Source: Zygnema cylindricum (lineage: Eukaryota > Streptophyta > Zygnematophyceae > Zygnematales > Zygnemataceae). Taken from it: 64,000 nucleotides of DNA. Within the stretch, counting starts at the first letter, position 1, and every line of letters begins with the position of its first letter. A program made the position numbers and the translations under genes. Below, piece by piece: positions 45,418 to 56,160 of the stretch. The notes beneath the pieces were generated by a model that made no database searches, was not told where the DNA came from, and was given only the letters and a program-made list of their open reading frames with translations. The DNA is taken from positions 124,001 to 188,000 of the forward strand of contig JBBHKE010002304.1 of assembly GCA_037447655.1 (NCBI GenBank), given 5' to 3'.

Positions 45418-47139
45418 AGAGAAAGGAAGAGGGAGAGGAAAAAAAAGAGGAAAAAGGCGAGGGAGAGGGAAAGAGAGAGAAATAGGAACAAGAAACGGGT
45501 GAGGAAAGGTGACGACGGGTTAGTTAGAGTTAAAGGGAGGAGGAAAAGAAGTGAGAGGAATTTAAGAAGGGAGAGAGAGGGGGAGAGGGAGAAGGAGAAG
45601 AGAGGGTGAAGAAGGGGGGGAGGAAAGGGATAGAAAATAAGACGGGGGAAAGAGGGAGGGAGAGAAAGTGGAAAAGGGAGAAATGGGGAAAGAAGAAGAA
45701 CAAAAAGAGGAAGAGTGAGAGGATGATAGGAGGGGAGAGGGATATAAAGATAGGGAGAGAGTGGGCGAGGAAGAGATTAAAAGAAGCAAAGTGAAAAAGC
45801 GAGAGAGAGGGAGAGGGAGGGAACAAAAGGGAGCGAGGGAGGGAACAATATAAGGAGAGAGTATGACATAAAGTTAGTGGAAATACAAGACGGGGGGGAA
45901 TATAAAGGGGAAAGGAAAAGAGAGGGATTATAATTCAGAAAGACATAAACGGAGAGGGTAAATAGAAGAGAATAAAAAAAAGAGGAAGAGAAACAGGAAA
46001 CAAAAGAGAGAGAGAAAGGGTGAGATGCAAAGAGGTGAAAGAAGCAAGACAAACAAGACGGGGAGGACGATAGGGAGAGGGGGGAGAGCGGGGGAGGGAG
46101 AGGGAAAGGAAGAGGTATAGGAAGAAAAATAAAAGAGAGAGGGTGAGAGTGAGAGGGAGAGGAATAGGGAGGGGAAAATGAAAGGAGAAAGAGAGAGAGT
46201 AGGAAAAGGAGGAAAAGAGACAGAGATAACGCAAGGGAAACGGATAGAAAAAGACAATATCAATAAGAGAGAGAGGAAAAAAACGAGCGATAGAAACAGA
46301 GATGAGGTGGGGGAGGTAGAAGGATTGGAAGTCGGAGATAGAGAGGGATAAGAGAGGAAGTCAAAAAGGGAATATGGAAGGGATGAAGAAGGGAGATGAA
46401 GAGGAAGAGAGAATGAGAGGGATAGAAAGAGAGAAAGAGGGAGATAGAGGGGTAAGAGAGGGAGGACGTTGGAGAGAGGGGGGTAGAGTTGGGAAATGGA
46501 AAAAGGATCGGAGGGGTATAAGAGGGGAAGATGGAAAAAAAAAAGAGAAGAAGGTAGGGAGGAAAAAAGAGAAGGGGAGAGAGAGAAAAAAGAAAGCGAG
46601 AGATAAAGTGAGAAAGACGAGAAGGGAGGCAAAGAGACAGGAGCGAGGAAGGAAAAATACTAAAAGAAGGGGGAGGAAGAAAGAGAACTATAAACAAAGT
46701 GAGAGAGAGGTGGATAGGAAATAGGAGGGGGGAAAAGAGAGGGGTTAGGAAAAAGAGGGAGAAAGAGAGAAAAACTTAGAGTTGAATGGAAAGGGTTTAG
46801 AGAAGGAGAGGTGGGCAAAGAGGGATAGGGAAAATAAATGGAAGAGAGAGGGAGAGTAATAAAAGAGAGAGAGTGAGAGGAAGTTACAAAAATAAATATA
46901 GAAGGAGAGGGTAAGAAGAGAGAGGGAGGAGGAGAAAAAAAATGGAGTGAGAGGAAGTGAAAAAGGGTGGAGGATGCGGAGGGGGAAAGGGAGAAAGAGA
47001 GTGAGAGGGAGAAACAATCGATAAAAGTCTCACAAAAATAATAGTATTACGCCGTTGAATTGTTCACATTTGCAAAGACAAAAACTTCCTCAGATAGAGT
47101 CAACTATGTAGTCTAAGCCATTTTTCTTCAATATAAAAT
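45418..47139 (+). repeat. Purine-rich duplicated block, copy 1 (1,722 bp)
   Basis: No difference was noticed from 52609-54330; all encoded frames compared are the same. 45418-47035 is almost pure A/G on this strand. The last ~100 bp (TCTCACAAAAATAATAGTAT onward) is ordinary sequence and is also shared. The long Ser/Leu/Phe-Pro frames on the reverse strand and Arg/Glu/Lys frames on the forward strand are composition artefacts. Confidence 0.9.
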
Positions 47140-48495
47140 AGATCATTCCTCTTACAAATAGGTATTTGTTTCACTCTTTTCACACAACTTTTAAAAATAA
47201 CTCCCAAAAAAAAAGCCATACAAAGCAAAAAAAACTACTAAACTAAGGCATCTCTCTCAATAAAGATTACCATATACACATTTTAGCACGTTGGTCATAG
47301 AGAGCGCACGCTAAACTTCCTACAAGGTAACATGTTCACAATTTAACAATTTAAATTTGTAAACACACTATCTTACCTTTCTATTATCAACCGTACAAAC
47401 AATACAAACGTCGGTCATAAAAAGTGCACGATCAGCTTCCTATTACGTAACATGTTCACTCACGATCAACTTCCTATTAGGTAACATGTTCACTACAGTA
47501 CAGTGTTTAAAAACACAATAATATGACCCAACATCATCAAAAATATTCAACCATATGTGAAAAAAATATATACTTACGGTTTGAGACAGATCCGACGAAC
47601 AAACGATGCTCCACAATGTAATCTTACACGTGACAAACGTATATATTCAACCGTACACAACAAGAAATGAGTAACTCAAGCGTGTCCCTTTGTGCCAAAG
47701 TAAGTGTTTTTCTTTCTCGTTTTCCTCAAAAATTGTATTGAACATTTTATGAACTACAAATCAAAACTTCGCAGCTTAAGTTATAACCGTACAAAAACAA
47801 TGGAAAAAGTGAAAGTACAATTTATATAATCGCCAATCTTATTACGTACCACATGTTGTCGACTTCTGTATCCCGAACGTCATTTTCACAATATATTTTA
47901 AAATACATCGGAGATGTGTTCTGAATTCAAGTATCATTGCTCCATGAACGTCATTTTCACAATATATTTTAAAATACATCGCAGATGTGTTCTAAATTCA
48001 AGTATCATTGCTCCATAAATAGGAAAATTAAATTCTCACGTGTCACAAGTTTTTAAAATTTTCAAACGATTTCTATTCCCCCCTTTGCCATTTCAACCTA
48101 TAGTTGCATCTACATCTGTCTTATTTTCTCCCCAAACACAAACTTCATCCCATGAAAACGTGACGAGTTAGCCTAAACGTTAAAAAAAAATAATAAACAA
48201 AGTTTCAAACAAAGGAGAACATGAGCCCTAAGAATAAAATCACAATTTGGACTTCTTTTGATATGGGGGTTCCCAACGAAGCGAGATAAAACGAATTTTT
48301 ACTAGCCCGAAAATAAGTACAAAGGCAAAATCTGGGTCAAGAGCTGAGAAATATGAATGCATTTTGCAGGTGCTAAAAGAGAGCGAAGTGGAGTGAGATT
48401 AGAGTTAGTGTGAGTAAAAGTGGAATATTATTTCTAGCGAGTATAAAAAGGTAAAATACCACCGATTAACAAATGGACTCGCTATCTATTTCTTA
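47140..48495. other. Non-coding with short tandem duplications
   Basis: Short repeats around ACTTCCTATTAGGTAACATG (47430-47495). A ~70-bp tandem duplication, 47875-48015, carries GAACGTCATTTTCACAATAT. Similarity to 35130-35480 shows a dispersed repeat. No gene seen. Confidence 0.45.
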
Positions 48496-48945
48496 ATGAG
48501 CACGAAAAAAGTATCAAAAAATGGTTTGGCGGCCTCTTTTCCTCAATCATCGTTCGATGAAATGGAAAGTTGGATGCTTATGAGGGATGTTGTCAACCCA
48601 AAACTGACTTGGGACACTAAGGATGAGGCACCAAAAGTGGGAACATATTTTGAAAAAGAAGATGACATTATAATTTTGGAGGGAAATCCGGCAAGCCGAG
48701 GAGGCAACAAGAATGGAACCATTGTGGGGAAAAAGCCTTTGGAATAGACGTTTGTGAAAGGAGAAGAAATGAGACAAAAAAAAAAAGTGACGATAATGGA
48801 ACAAAAGTTAACTCTCATTCTGATGGAGACAAGTTGTCAAATGGGCGTAAACAAAAAAAGAGTTGTGAGTCAAGTTTGCCGGGAGGACTCTCACACGTAT
48901 CTCTCGAGATCGTTAAAAAATTGGACAAAAGCCTAAAAAAAATAA
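48496..48945 (+). pseudogene. Unidentified decayed coding segment
   Basis: It starts MSTKKVSKNGLAASFPQSSF and continues with an acidic stretch (YFEKEDDIIILEG) to a TAG at 48745. An alternative frame, reachable by a shift at the A run near 48780, continues SLPGGLSHVSLEIVKKLDKS. No domain recognised. Its position just before an LTR start suggests the 3' end of a retroelement coding region. Confidence 0.3.
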
Positions 48946-48987
48946 ACAAAAATCTAACGTTTGGTGTTCATGTTTTACACATATTCG

Positions 48988-49637
48988 TGTTGTTTTTTTT
49001 TGAAAAGTTAGTTTTGTGCGAACGCGACGTTTCGTGCGTACGCGATGTTTTGTGCGTGCGCGTGTTCGCGTGCGTACGCATTTATGCGATGTAATGTGGA
49101 GGTTCGAATAGATTTGGTGATTGGGGGAGTAAATGTACGAATATTTTGTGACGTACGGAATCAAATTGAGTGACGCGAACCAACGCACGTAATTAATGGA
49201 ATGTGTTGGAGAAATGAACCGCGGATCGCGAAGCGATTCGATGTAAAATGTACAAAATATTTGAGTATGTACGCCGACCGTACGAAACATAATGGGACAA
49301 GCGACATATTTGTTAAAAAAGGACGCCGCCGGTATGGTTCATCTTATTTGACAGGTGTACTCTAATTTCCGTAGACGACATTTATGACGAAATACGTGAT
49401 TGCGGTACGAAAGATTTGGATGGTTTGACGTTGTTTCGTTAAGTGGACTTTGGGACCACGTGGCACGACATCAAGGGTGCCGAATAATTGATATGGAAGG
49501 CGGAAAAAAGACCGCCGATATTTTCAACTAGTGGGGACGTGAAATCTCGTCAAATCACAAGATGTATATTTTGGACGTCCCGGATTGTTTGACAAAATTC
49601 GAGGAGTTACGTTGAATGACTCAGCATACAATTTTGT
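48988..49637 (+). repeat. TGTTG-LTR, copy L3, ends at the N gap
   Basis: It starts TGTTGTTTTTTTTTGAAAAG. It includes TGCGTACGC-rich sequence, GGTTCGAATAGATTTGGTGA, GGGGGAG, the hairpin CGGATCGCGAAGCGATTCG (about 49218), AGACCGCCG and GGGGACGTGAAATCTCGTC. It aligns with 55484-56130 in the same direction, about 6.49 kb away. Confidence 0.7.
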
Positions 49638-49647
49638 NNNNNNNNNN
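49638..49647. other. Assembly gap (10 N)
   Basis: Ten ambiguous bases inside an LTR. The real length is unknown, and the flanks lie in repeat families with other copies within a few kilobases, so local order is less certain. Confidence 1.
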
Positions 49648-49769
49648 CGTCGGTGGGTACGTACTTTTTTGAGACTGGTTGATGTGTAGACACATCGAAC
49701 CTGAGGGCATTCAGATGTCGTTTTTTTTAGTGACTTTTACCAGTTGACTTAACTATCTATACCGACTGG

Positions 49770-50530
49770 TTTCAAACAGAAAATATGTTCTACGAGAGTC
49801 TTCTCCGCGGATGGATGGGTTTTATAAGATTCAGGATAAGAGAGAGATTTTGGGGAAGATGACTGCATGCCCCGGTTAGTGTTCTGACATGGCATGTCTT
49901 TTCATGTTCGCAGCCACATGAAAGACATGCTGTTGACATGCTGTCCGGTATGTACACTGTATACAGTGTAGGCTCGGACATCGTACGTGGTTGCAGAATT
50001 TCCGGAGTGCAAGACAACAAGCTCGGATGTGACATATGTCACATGTATGGCCTGTCGTACAGTTGTCGTACAGAAAGTACACCGACGCTTGTACTTTTCT
50101 GTACGGTACAGTCTTGTGATTGGCCCCGTACGTCAGTAGAAGGGGTTTTAGAGAGAGAATAGGACTTAGAATATTTTGGGTAGGTAGGCGCCTCTTCTGA
50201 GAGCATCTTGTATAAAAGACAAACTTTGGTCAGCCATATCTATCAATTCAGTTGACCATTTTCAGTGATTTTTTTTGCTGTAGACTTACGGGAGTCCAAG
50301 CTACACAGATGTGTAGTTGGTCAGAGTTTTTTCATGCATGGGTGGCTGCATTTTCTAAGGGAAAGTCAAAGTGGGTGAATGTGTCCAAATCTCATATTCT
50401 AACTTTGCATTCTGTGGTGGAACTGAGCACACAGAAAGTCTTATTTCACAGGGGTGATGCTGTAATGGGGTTTTGATTGTCAAAGGATCAATAATTTGGG
50501 TTTATATCTAGTTGGAGTTGGCACTATCTA
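49770..50530 (+). repeat. LTR of the TATAAAAG family
   Basis: Shares GACATCGTACGTGGTTGC, TTCCGGAGTGCAAGA, GTCTTGTGATTGGC, the TATA region and TGACCATTTTCAGTGATT with 42600-43100. Its 5' part differs and contains an inverted repeat (49892-49907 with 49916-49930) and an 18-bp palindrome (49953-49970). Confidence 0.7.
50211..50218 (+). promoter_or_regulatory. LTR TATA box
   Basis: TATAAAAG, aligned with 42829-42836 within a conserved LTR. Confidence 0.6.
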
Positions 50531-50569
50531 GATTAGCTTCTTTTTGATCTGCGAAATCTGTGTGGCAAT

Positions 50570-51955
50570 GGAGCCCATAGAATTTCAGTGCCATCCGATG
50601 TGATATATATGAAATCTACGCCGCCGGTATGGAGCATTAATTTGGAAAAATGTACTTTCAATGCGATAGGCGACACTTATGACAAATTACGTTTACTTTA
50701 GATTTGTCAAATGACATTTACGGCAAAAGACGCGGATGCGGAATGGAAATAATTTTGGTTGTATGATATGATAATGGAAAGAGGACGTGAATTCGCTTTG
50801 CGACGTCGTGGGATATTTGATGAATCGCGTGGATTTCATTTGGATTTTTGTGACCACGGGGCGCAACATCGAGGGTGCTGAATAAGAGTGACGGACGGCG
50901 GACAAAGGCCGCCGTTATGTTTTCAACTAGTGGGGACGCAAAATCGCGTCAATCACACAATGTTTATTTTCAAACGTCTCAGATTTTTTGACGATATTCG
51001 AGGAGTCTAGTTGAGTGACTTACCATGACTCATGGTGAACCTCCGCGAAAAGCGGGGTTTATTACTGGAAAAATTGCATTTCCGTAAAGATCCAACTCAT
51101 GTTCATACATGGCCGTACCGTTTTTTTTTTTTTTATAAAACATGATTACTTGAGATTCGTCAAGATTCTCCAAACTTTTGGGCGACATCGTCGACTGTCC
51201 GATTATGTGTTTTTGAAGCAAGCGGTCACTTCGCCTACTCATTAGCTAGTCTCTGATTGAGACTAGCCAATCACCAAACATGTAAAATGTTTACGCGTCG
51301 AAAGGTCACGTACGAGTTAAGCGCCTTCGGACAAACAAGAATAAAATCCAACGAAAACCACCAAAAAAAATCTTTGTTGAAGAATGTGCTGTGACGCCTC
51401 CTCCACGATCCGCTGACATCTAGAATTTGTGGCGCCACGATAAAACAGTAACGACAAAACAACTACAACAAAACAAAACCTAAAAGTACAAATTGTACAT
51501 TCACGTAATTTAATTTTGCTTCTGGATGTACGGATACAAGTTCAAATATTGTGCTTTTAGAATCTTTGATATGTTTACCTTCAAAACATGAATGTACGTG
51601 CATCCAATCGAAAGAAAGCTCATACGTGATAGATTCCTTGGTGACACGACCTGATGGAGAAGTCAACGAAGTATTACTGCCAGTAAACGTTTCCGTACGA
51701 TTTTTGTCCTCGCCTGATGGAGAAGCTGCCTCAACATACGACTTTGTGAGATTGCGTGTCTTTGTAAATATTTACAACAATAGTTTGTCTTATGTGTGTT
51801 GGTTATTAGTGTAGATTTACTCATTCTGACATACCTCAAAGTATTCGGGTATACTAACGTTAATAGAGGTAGTTGGTAGAAAGCGTACGACTGGTATGCC
51901 TCCGTACATTCAGTAGTAAGCTCTAGTGTATATTTGTAGGACAGGAAGAGCGAGT
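50570..51955 (+). repeat. TGTTG-LTR, copy L5, split by an HP element
   Basis: 50570-51032 matches the body of L3/L4 (ACGGCGGACAAAGGCCGCCG, GGGGACGCAAAATCGCGTC, ATTCGAGGAGT). 51731-51955 matches the continuing LTR (ACTTTGTGAGATT, GTATGCCTCCGTACATTCAG). The HP element at 51033-51730 sits between them. The LTR stops at about 51955, where the purine-rich sequence begins. Confidence 0.7.
51033..51730 (+). mobile_element. HP element 7 (~698 bp), inserted in an LTR
   Basis: The near end TGGTGAACCTCC is followed by ATTACTGGAAAAATTGCA, GGCCGTACCG with T tract, GATTCTCCAAACTTTTGGGC, GACTGTCCGATTATGTG and a hairpin (51241-51253 with 51259-51271, 12 of 13 pairs). Next come GAAAGGTCACGTACGA and GCGCCTTCGGACA, and the far end is CCTGATGGAGAAG. 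No coding capacity. Confidence 0.75.
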
Positions 51956-54330
51956 ACAAGATGGGAGAGGAAGAAAAAAAAAAGTAGGAAAATGGACAAG
52001 AGACTGAGAGATGGAAAAAGAGAGAGAGAGAGAGCGAAAGGGTGAGGGAGAGAGGGGGGGTGATTGAGAGGGAAAAGAAAAGCGAGAGGGAGAGAGAGAG
52101 GGAGAGGGAAAGAAGAGATAGGAAATGGAAAAAAAGGAGAAGAGGGAGGATAGATTGGATAGAGGGGGAGAAAAAGGGGAGAGGGAGAGGGATTAATAGA
52201 ATGAGAGGGAGAGGGAGCAAGGTAGCAAAAGAGATAGGTAAAGATAGGGAATTAGAGAGGGAGAGCGAGAGAAAAAAAGAGAGGGGGAAGGAGAAAGAAA
52301 GGAAGGGATAAGGAGAAAAAAAGGGAGAGGGGGTGATACTAGTCAAGCGAGAGGGAATGGGATTTTGAGGGAGAGGACAAAGGAGAGGAAGAAAAAAGGT
52401 GAAAAAAAGGGAAATAATGAGAAAGAGGGGAAGAAAGACGGATTGGAAAGGCCAAAACGAGAGGAATACAAGAAAAAGAGAGACAAATTTGAACTAACTA
52501 AAAGAAGGGAGAAGGAGACAAAGAAATAGATAGAGAGAGATCGAGAGAAAAAAAAATAGGGATATATAGAAAAAGGAAGGAAAAAGGGAGAGGGAGAGAG
52601 AGAGGGAGAGAGAAAGGAAGAGGGAGAGGAAAAAAAAGAGGAAAAAGGCGAGGGAGAGGGAAAGAGAGAGAAATAGGAACAAGAAACGGGTGAGGAAAGG
52701 TGACGACGGGTTAGTTAGAGTTAAAGGGAGGAGGAAAAGAAGTGAGAGGAATTTAAGAAGGGAGAGAGAGGGGGAGAGGGAGAAGGAGAAGAGAGGGTGA
52801 AGAAGGGGGGGAGGAAAGGGATAGAAAATAAGACGGGGGAAAGAGGGAGGGAGAGAAAGTGGAAAAGGGAGAAATGGGGAAAGAAGAAGAACAAAAAGAG
52901 GAAGAGTGAGAGGATGATAGGAGGGGAGAGGGATATAAAGATAGGGAGAGAGTGGGCGAGGAAGAGATTAAAAGAAGCAAAGTGAAAAAGCGAGAGAGAG
53001 GGAGAGGGAGGGAACAAAAGGGAGCGAGGGAGGGAACAATATAAGGAGAGAGTATGACATAAAGTTAGTGGAAATACAAGACGGGGGGGAATATAAAGGG
53101 GAAAGGAAAAGAGAGGGATTATAATTCAGAAAGACATAAACGGAGAGGGTAAATAGAAGAGAATAAAAAAAAGAGGAAGAGAAACAGGAAACAAAAGAGA
53201 GAGAGAAAGGGTGAGATGCAAAGAGGTGAAAGAAGCAAGACAAACAAGACGGGGAGGACGATAGGGAGAGGGGGGAGAGCGGGGGAGGGAGAGGGAAAGG
53301 AAGAGGTATAGGAAGAAAAATAAAAGAGAGAGGGTGAGAGTGAGAGGGAGAGGAATAGGGAGGGGAAAATGAAAGGAGAAAGAGAGAGAGTAGGAAAAGG
53401 AGGAAAAGAGACAGAGATAACGCAAGGGAAACGGATAGAAAAAGACAATATCAATAAGAGAGAGAGGAAAAAAACGAGCGATAGAAACAGAGATGAGGTG
53501 GGGGAGGTAGAAGGATTGGAAGTCGGAGATAGAGAGGGATAAGAGAGGAAGTCAAAAAGGGAATATGGAAGGGATGAAGAAGGGAGATGAAGAGGAAGAG
53601 AGAATGAGAGGGATAGAAAGAGAGAAAGAGGGAGATAGAGGGGTAAGAGAGGGAGGACGTTGGAGAGAGGGGGGTAGAGTTGGGAAATGGAAAAAGGATC
53701 GGAGGGGTATAAGAGGGGAAGATGGAAAAAAAAAAGAGAAGAAGGTAGGGAGGAAAAAAGAGAAGGGGAGAGAGAGAAAAAAGAAAGCGAGAGATAAAGT
53801 GAGAAAGACGAGAAGGGAGGCAAAGAGACAGGAGCGAGGAAGGAAAAATACTAAAAGAAGGGGGAGGAAGAAAGAGAACTATAAACAAAGTGAGAGAGAG
53901 GTGGATAGGAAATAGGAGGGGGGAAAAGAGAGGGGTTAGGAAAAAGAGGGAGAAAGAGAGAAAAACTTAGAGTTGAATGGAAAGGGTTTAGAGAAGGAGA
54001 GGTGGGCAAAGAGGGATAGGGAAAATAAATGGAAGAGAGAGGGAGAGTAATAAAAGAGAGAGAGTGAGAGGAAGTTACAAAAATAAATATAGAAGGAGAG
54101 GGTAAGAAGAGAGAGGGAGGAGGAGAAAAAAAATGGAGTGAGAGGAAGTGAAAAAGGGTGGAGGATGCGGAGGGGGAAAGGGAGAAAGAGAGTGAGAGGG
54201 AGAAACAATCGATAAAAGTCTCACAAAAATAATAGTATTACGCCGTTGAATTGTTCACATTTGCAAAGACAAAAACTTCCTCAGATAGAGTCAACTATGT
54301 AGTCTAAGCCATTTTTCTTCAATATAAAAT
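51956..54330 (+). repeat. Purine-rich tract including duplicated block copy 2
   Basis: About 2.3 kb nearly free of C and T on this strand. 52609-54330 matches 45418-47139 (offset 7,191), while 51956-52608 is extra purine-rich sequence present only here. Long translated frames in it are not genes. Confidence 0.9.
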
Positions 54331-55483
54331 GTTTTGCACTCCATTCTTTATAAATCCCAATTCTTGCAGCAAAGATTTCACCCACATTAATTCTTTCACA
54401 GCTGCGCATGATGCCATATACTCAGCCTCCATTGTAGATTGAGAGACAACTTTCTGTTGTTTGTTGCTCCAACAGCATGCACCCAACCCAATTTGCAAAA
54501 CATATCCAGAAGTTGACCTTCTGAGTGGCACATCTCCATAACTAGCATCACTCCAAGTGGTGATGTTAGCATTCTCCCCTCCCAGATTTAACCATAATTC
54601 CCTTTTTCCCACAAGATATCTCATTACCCTCTTGGCTGCCTCCCAGTCTTTCTTTCTCGGATTATTCAGACTTATACTAAGAACTCCTGCAGCTGCCGCT
54701 ATGTCCGAACTTGTACAGTTCATACACTAGATCAAGTTTCCTACAATTTTTCGATAGGGAATATTCTGCATAAATTTATGTTCTTCTAGAGTAATCTGAT
54801 CATTGAAGACTATTACTCCCCCTTCAGCATTCCCCTCACTAACCCTTTTAGGTTCCTTAGTAGTAGAGCAACCATTGGCTTGGTCCATCTGAAATTTTTG
54901 AAGTATATTACCGATTGCTTCCTTTTGAGTTAGTCTAATTATATTCCTGTCTCTATCCCTTTCTATTTGTCTTCCCAAAATGTAATTAGCTTCTCCTAAG
55001 TCTTTCATATAAAATCGACTAATCAAACTTCTTTTTAGTTGATTTATTTTCTCAATAGATTTACTCAAAACAAGCAAATCATCCACATACACTACAATGA
55101 AAATTGCACCATTTTCATCTTCAAAAAGATAAATGGAGTGATCTAAGCTGATCCGTATGTAACCCATACCGTTTCTTCTCCCTCCTCTACAAATCCCTCC
55201 GGTTTTTTCGTGAAAATCTATTCTTCTAGTTCCCCATTTAGAAAAGCAGTTTTTATGTCCATTTGATGTATTTCCATGTCTTCCGCTACAACTAGACTTA
55301 GAAAGATTCCAACAGAGGAAAATCGGACTACTGGTGCAAAGGTCTCCTCATAATCAATTCCCTCCTTTTGAGTGTATCCCTTTGCTACGAACCTAGCCTT
55401 GTACCTTTCTATAGAATTATCAGGGTTCAATTTTAGTTTAAAATCCCATTTACAAGCGATTGGTTTTCTATCCAAAGACAATC
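54331..55483 (-). pseudogene. Ty1/copia RT and RNase H, broken
   Basis: On the reverse strand, RT starts [19 protein letters not shown] and includes [24 protein letters not shown] and [16 protein letters not shown] (to 55218). The YVDDLLVLSK box (about 55095) and MKDLGEANYILGRQIERD follow. Then RNase H with WSDASYGD, STSGYV and STMEAEYMA (54723-54331). A stop follows GNLI at about 54727. About 40 residues with the usual LYGLKQ motif are missing at about 55170-55215. The 5' side is cut at 55483 by LTR L4 and the 3' side by the purine-rich block. Confidence 0.85.
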
Positions 55484-56160
55484 TGTTGTTTTTGAAAAGT
55501 TAGTTTCGTGCGAACGCGGAATTTCGTGCGTACGCTATGTTTGGTACGTGCGCGTGTTCGCGTGCGTATGCATTTACGGGATGTAATGTGGAGGTTCGAA
55601 TAGATTTGGTGATTGGGGGAGTAAATGTACGAATATTGTTTTTGTGACGTACGGAATCAAATTGAGTGACGTGAACCAATGCACGTAATTAATGGAATGT
55701 GTTGGAGATATGAACCGCGGATCGCGAAGCGATTCGATGTAAAATGTACATATTATTTGAGTATGTACGCCGATCGTACGAAACATAATGGGACAAGCGA
55801 CATTTATGAAAAGGGACGCCGCCGGTATGGTTCGTCTTATTTGACAAGTGTACTCTAATTTCGGTAGACGACATTTATGACGAAATACGTGATTGCGGTA
55901 CGAAAGATTTGGATGGTTTGACATTGTTTCGTTAAGTGGACTTTGGGACCACGTGGCACGACATCAAGGGTGTCGAATAATTGATATGGACGGCGGACAA
56001 AGACCGCCGATGTTTTTCAACTAATGGGGACGCGAAATCACGTCAAATCACAAGATGTATATCTTGGACTTCCCGAATTGTTTGACAAAATTCGAGGAGT
56101 TACGTTGAATGACTCAGCATACGATTTTGTGAGATTATGTGTACCTGTAAATATTTGGAA
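55484..56160 (+). repeat. TGTTG-LTR, copy L4
   Basis: Starts TGTTGTTTTTGAAAAGTTAG. It aligns with L3 through GGTTCGAATAGATTTGGTGA, CGGATCGCGAAGCGATTCG (about 55708), CAAAGACCGCCG and GGGGACGCGAAATCACGTC to CATACGATTTTGTGAGATT. The 3' limit is estimated. Confidence 0.7.

Noticed and set aside
45530-47017. Long reverse-strand frames rich in Ser, Leu, Phe and Pro, up to 234 residues, and Arg/Glu/Lys frames on the other strand (also at 51663-54208)
   Set aside because: They come from purine-rich low-complexity DNA in which stop codons are rare. No domain, splice signal or start context, and all frames look alike.
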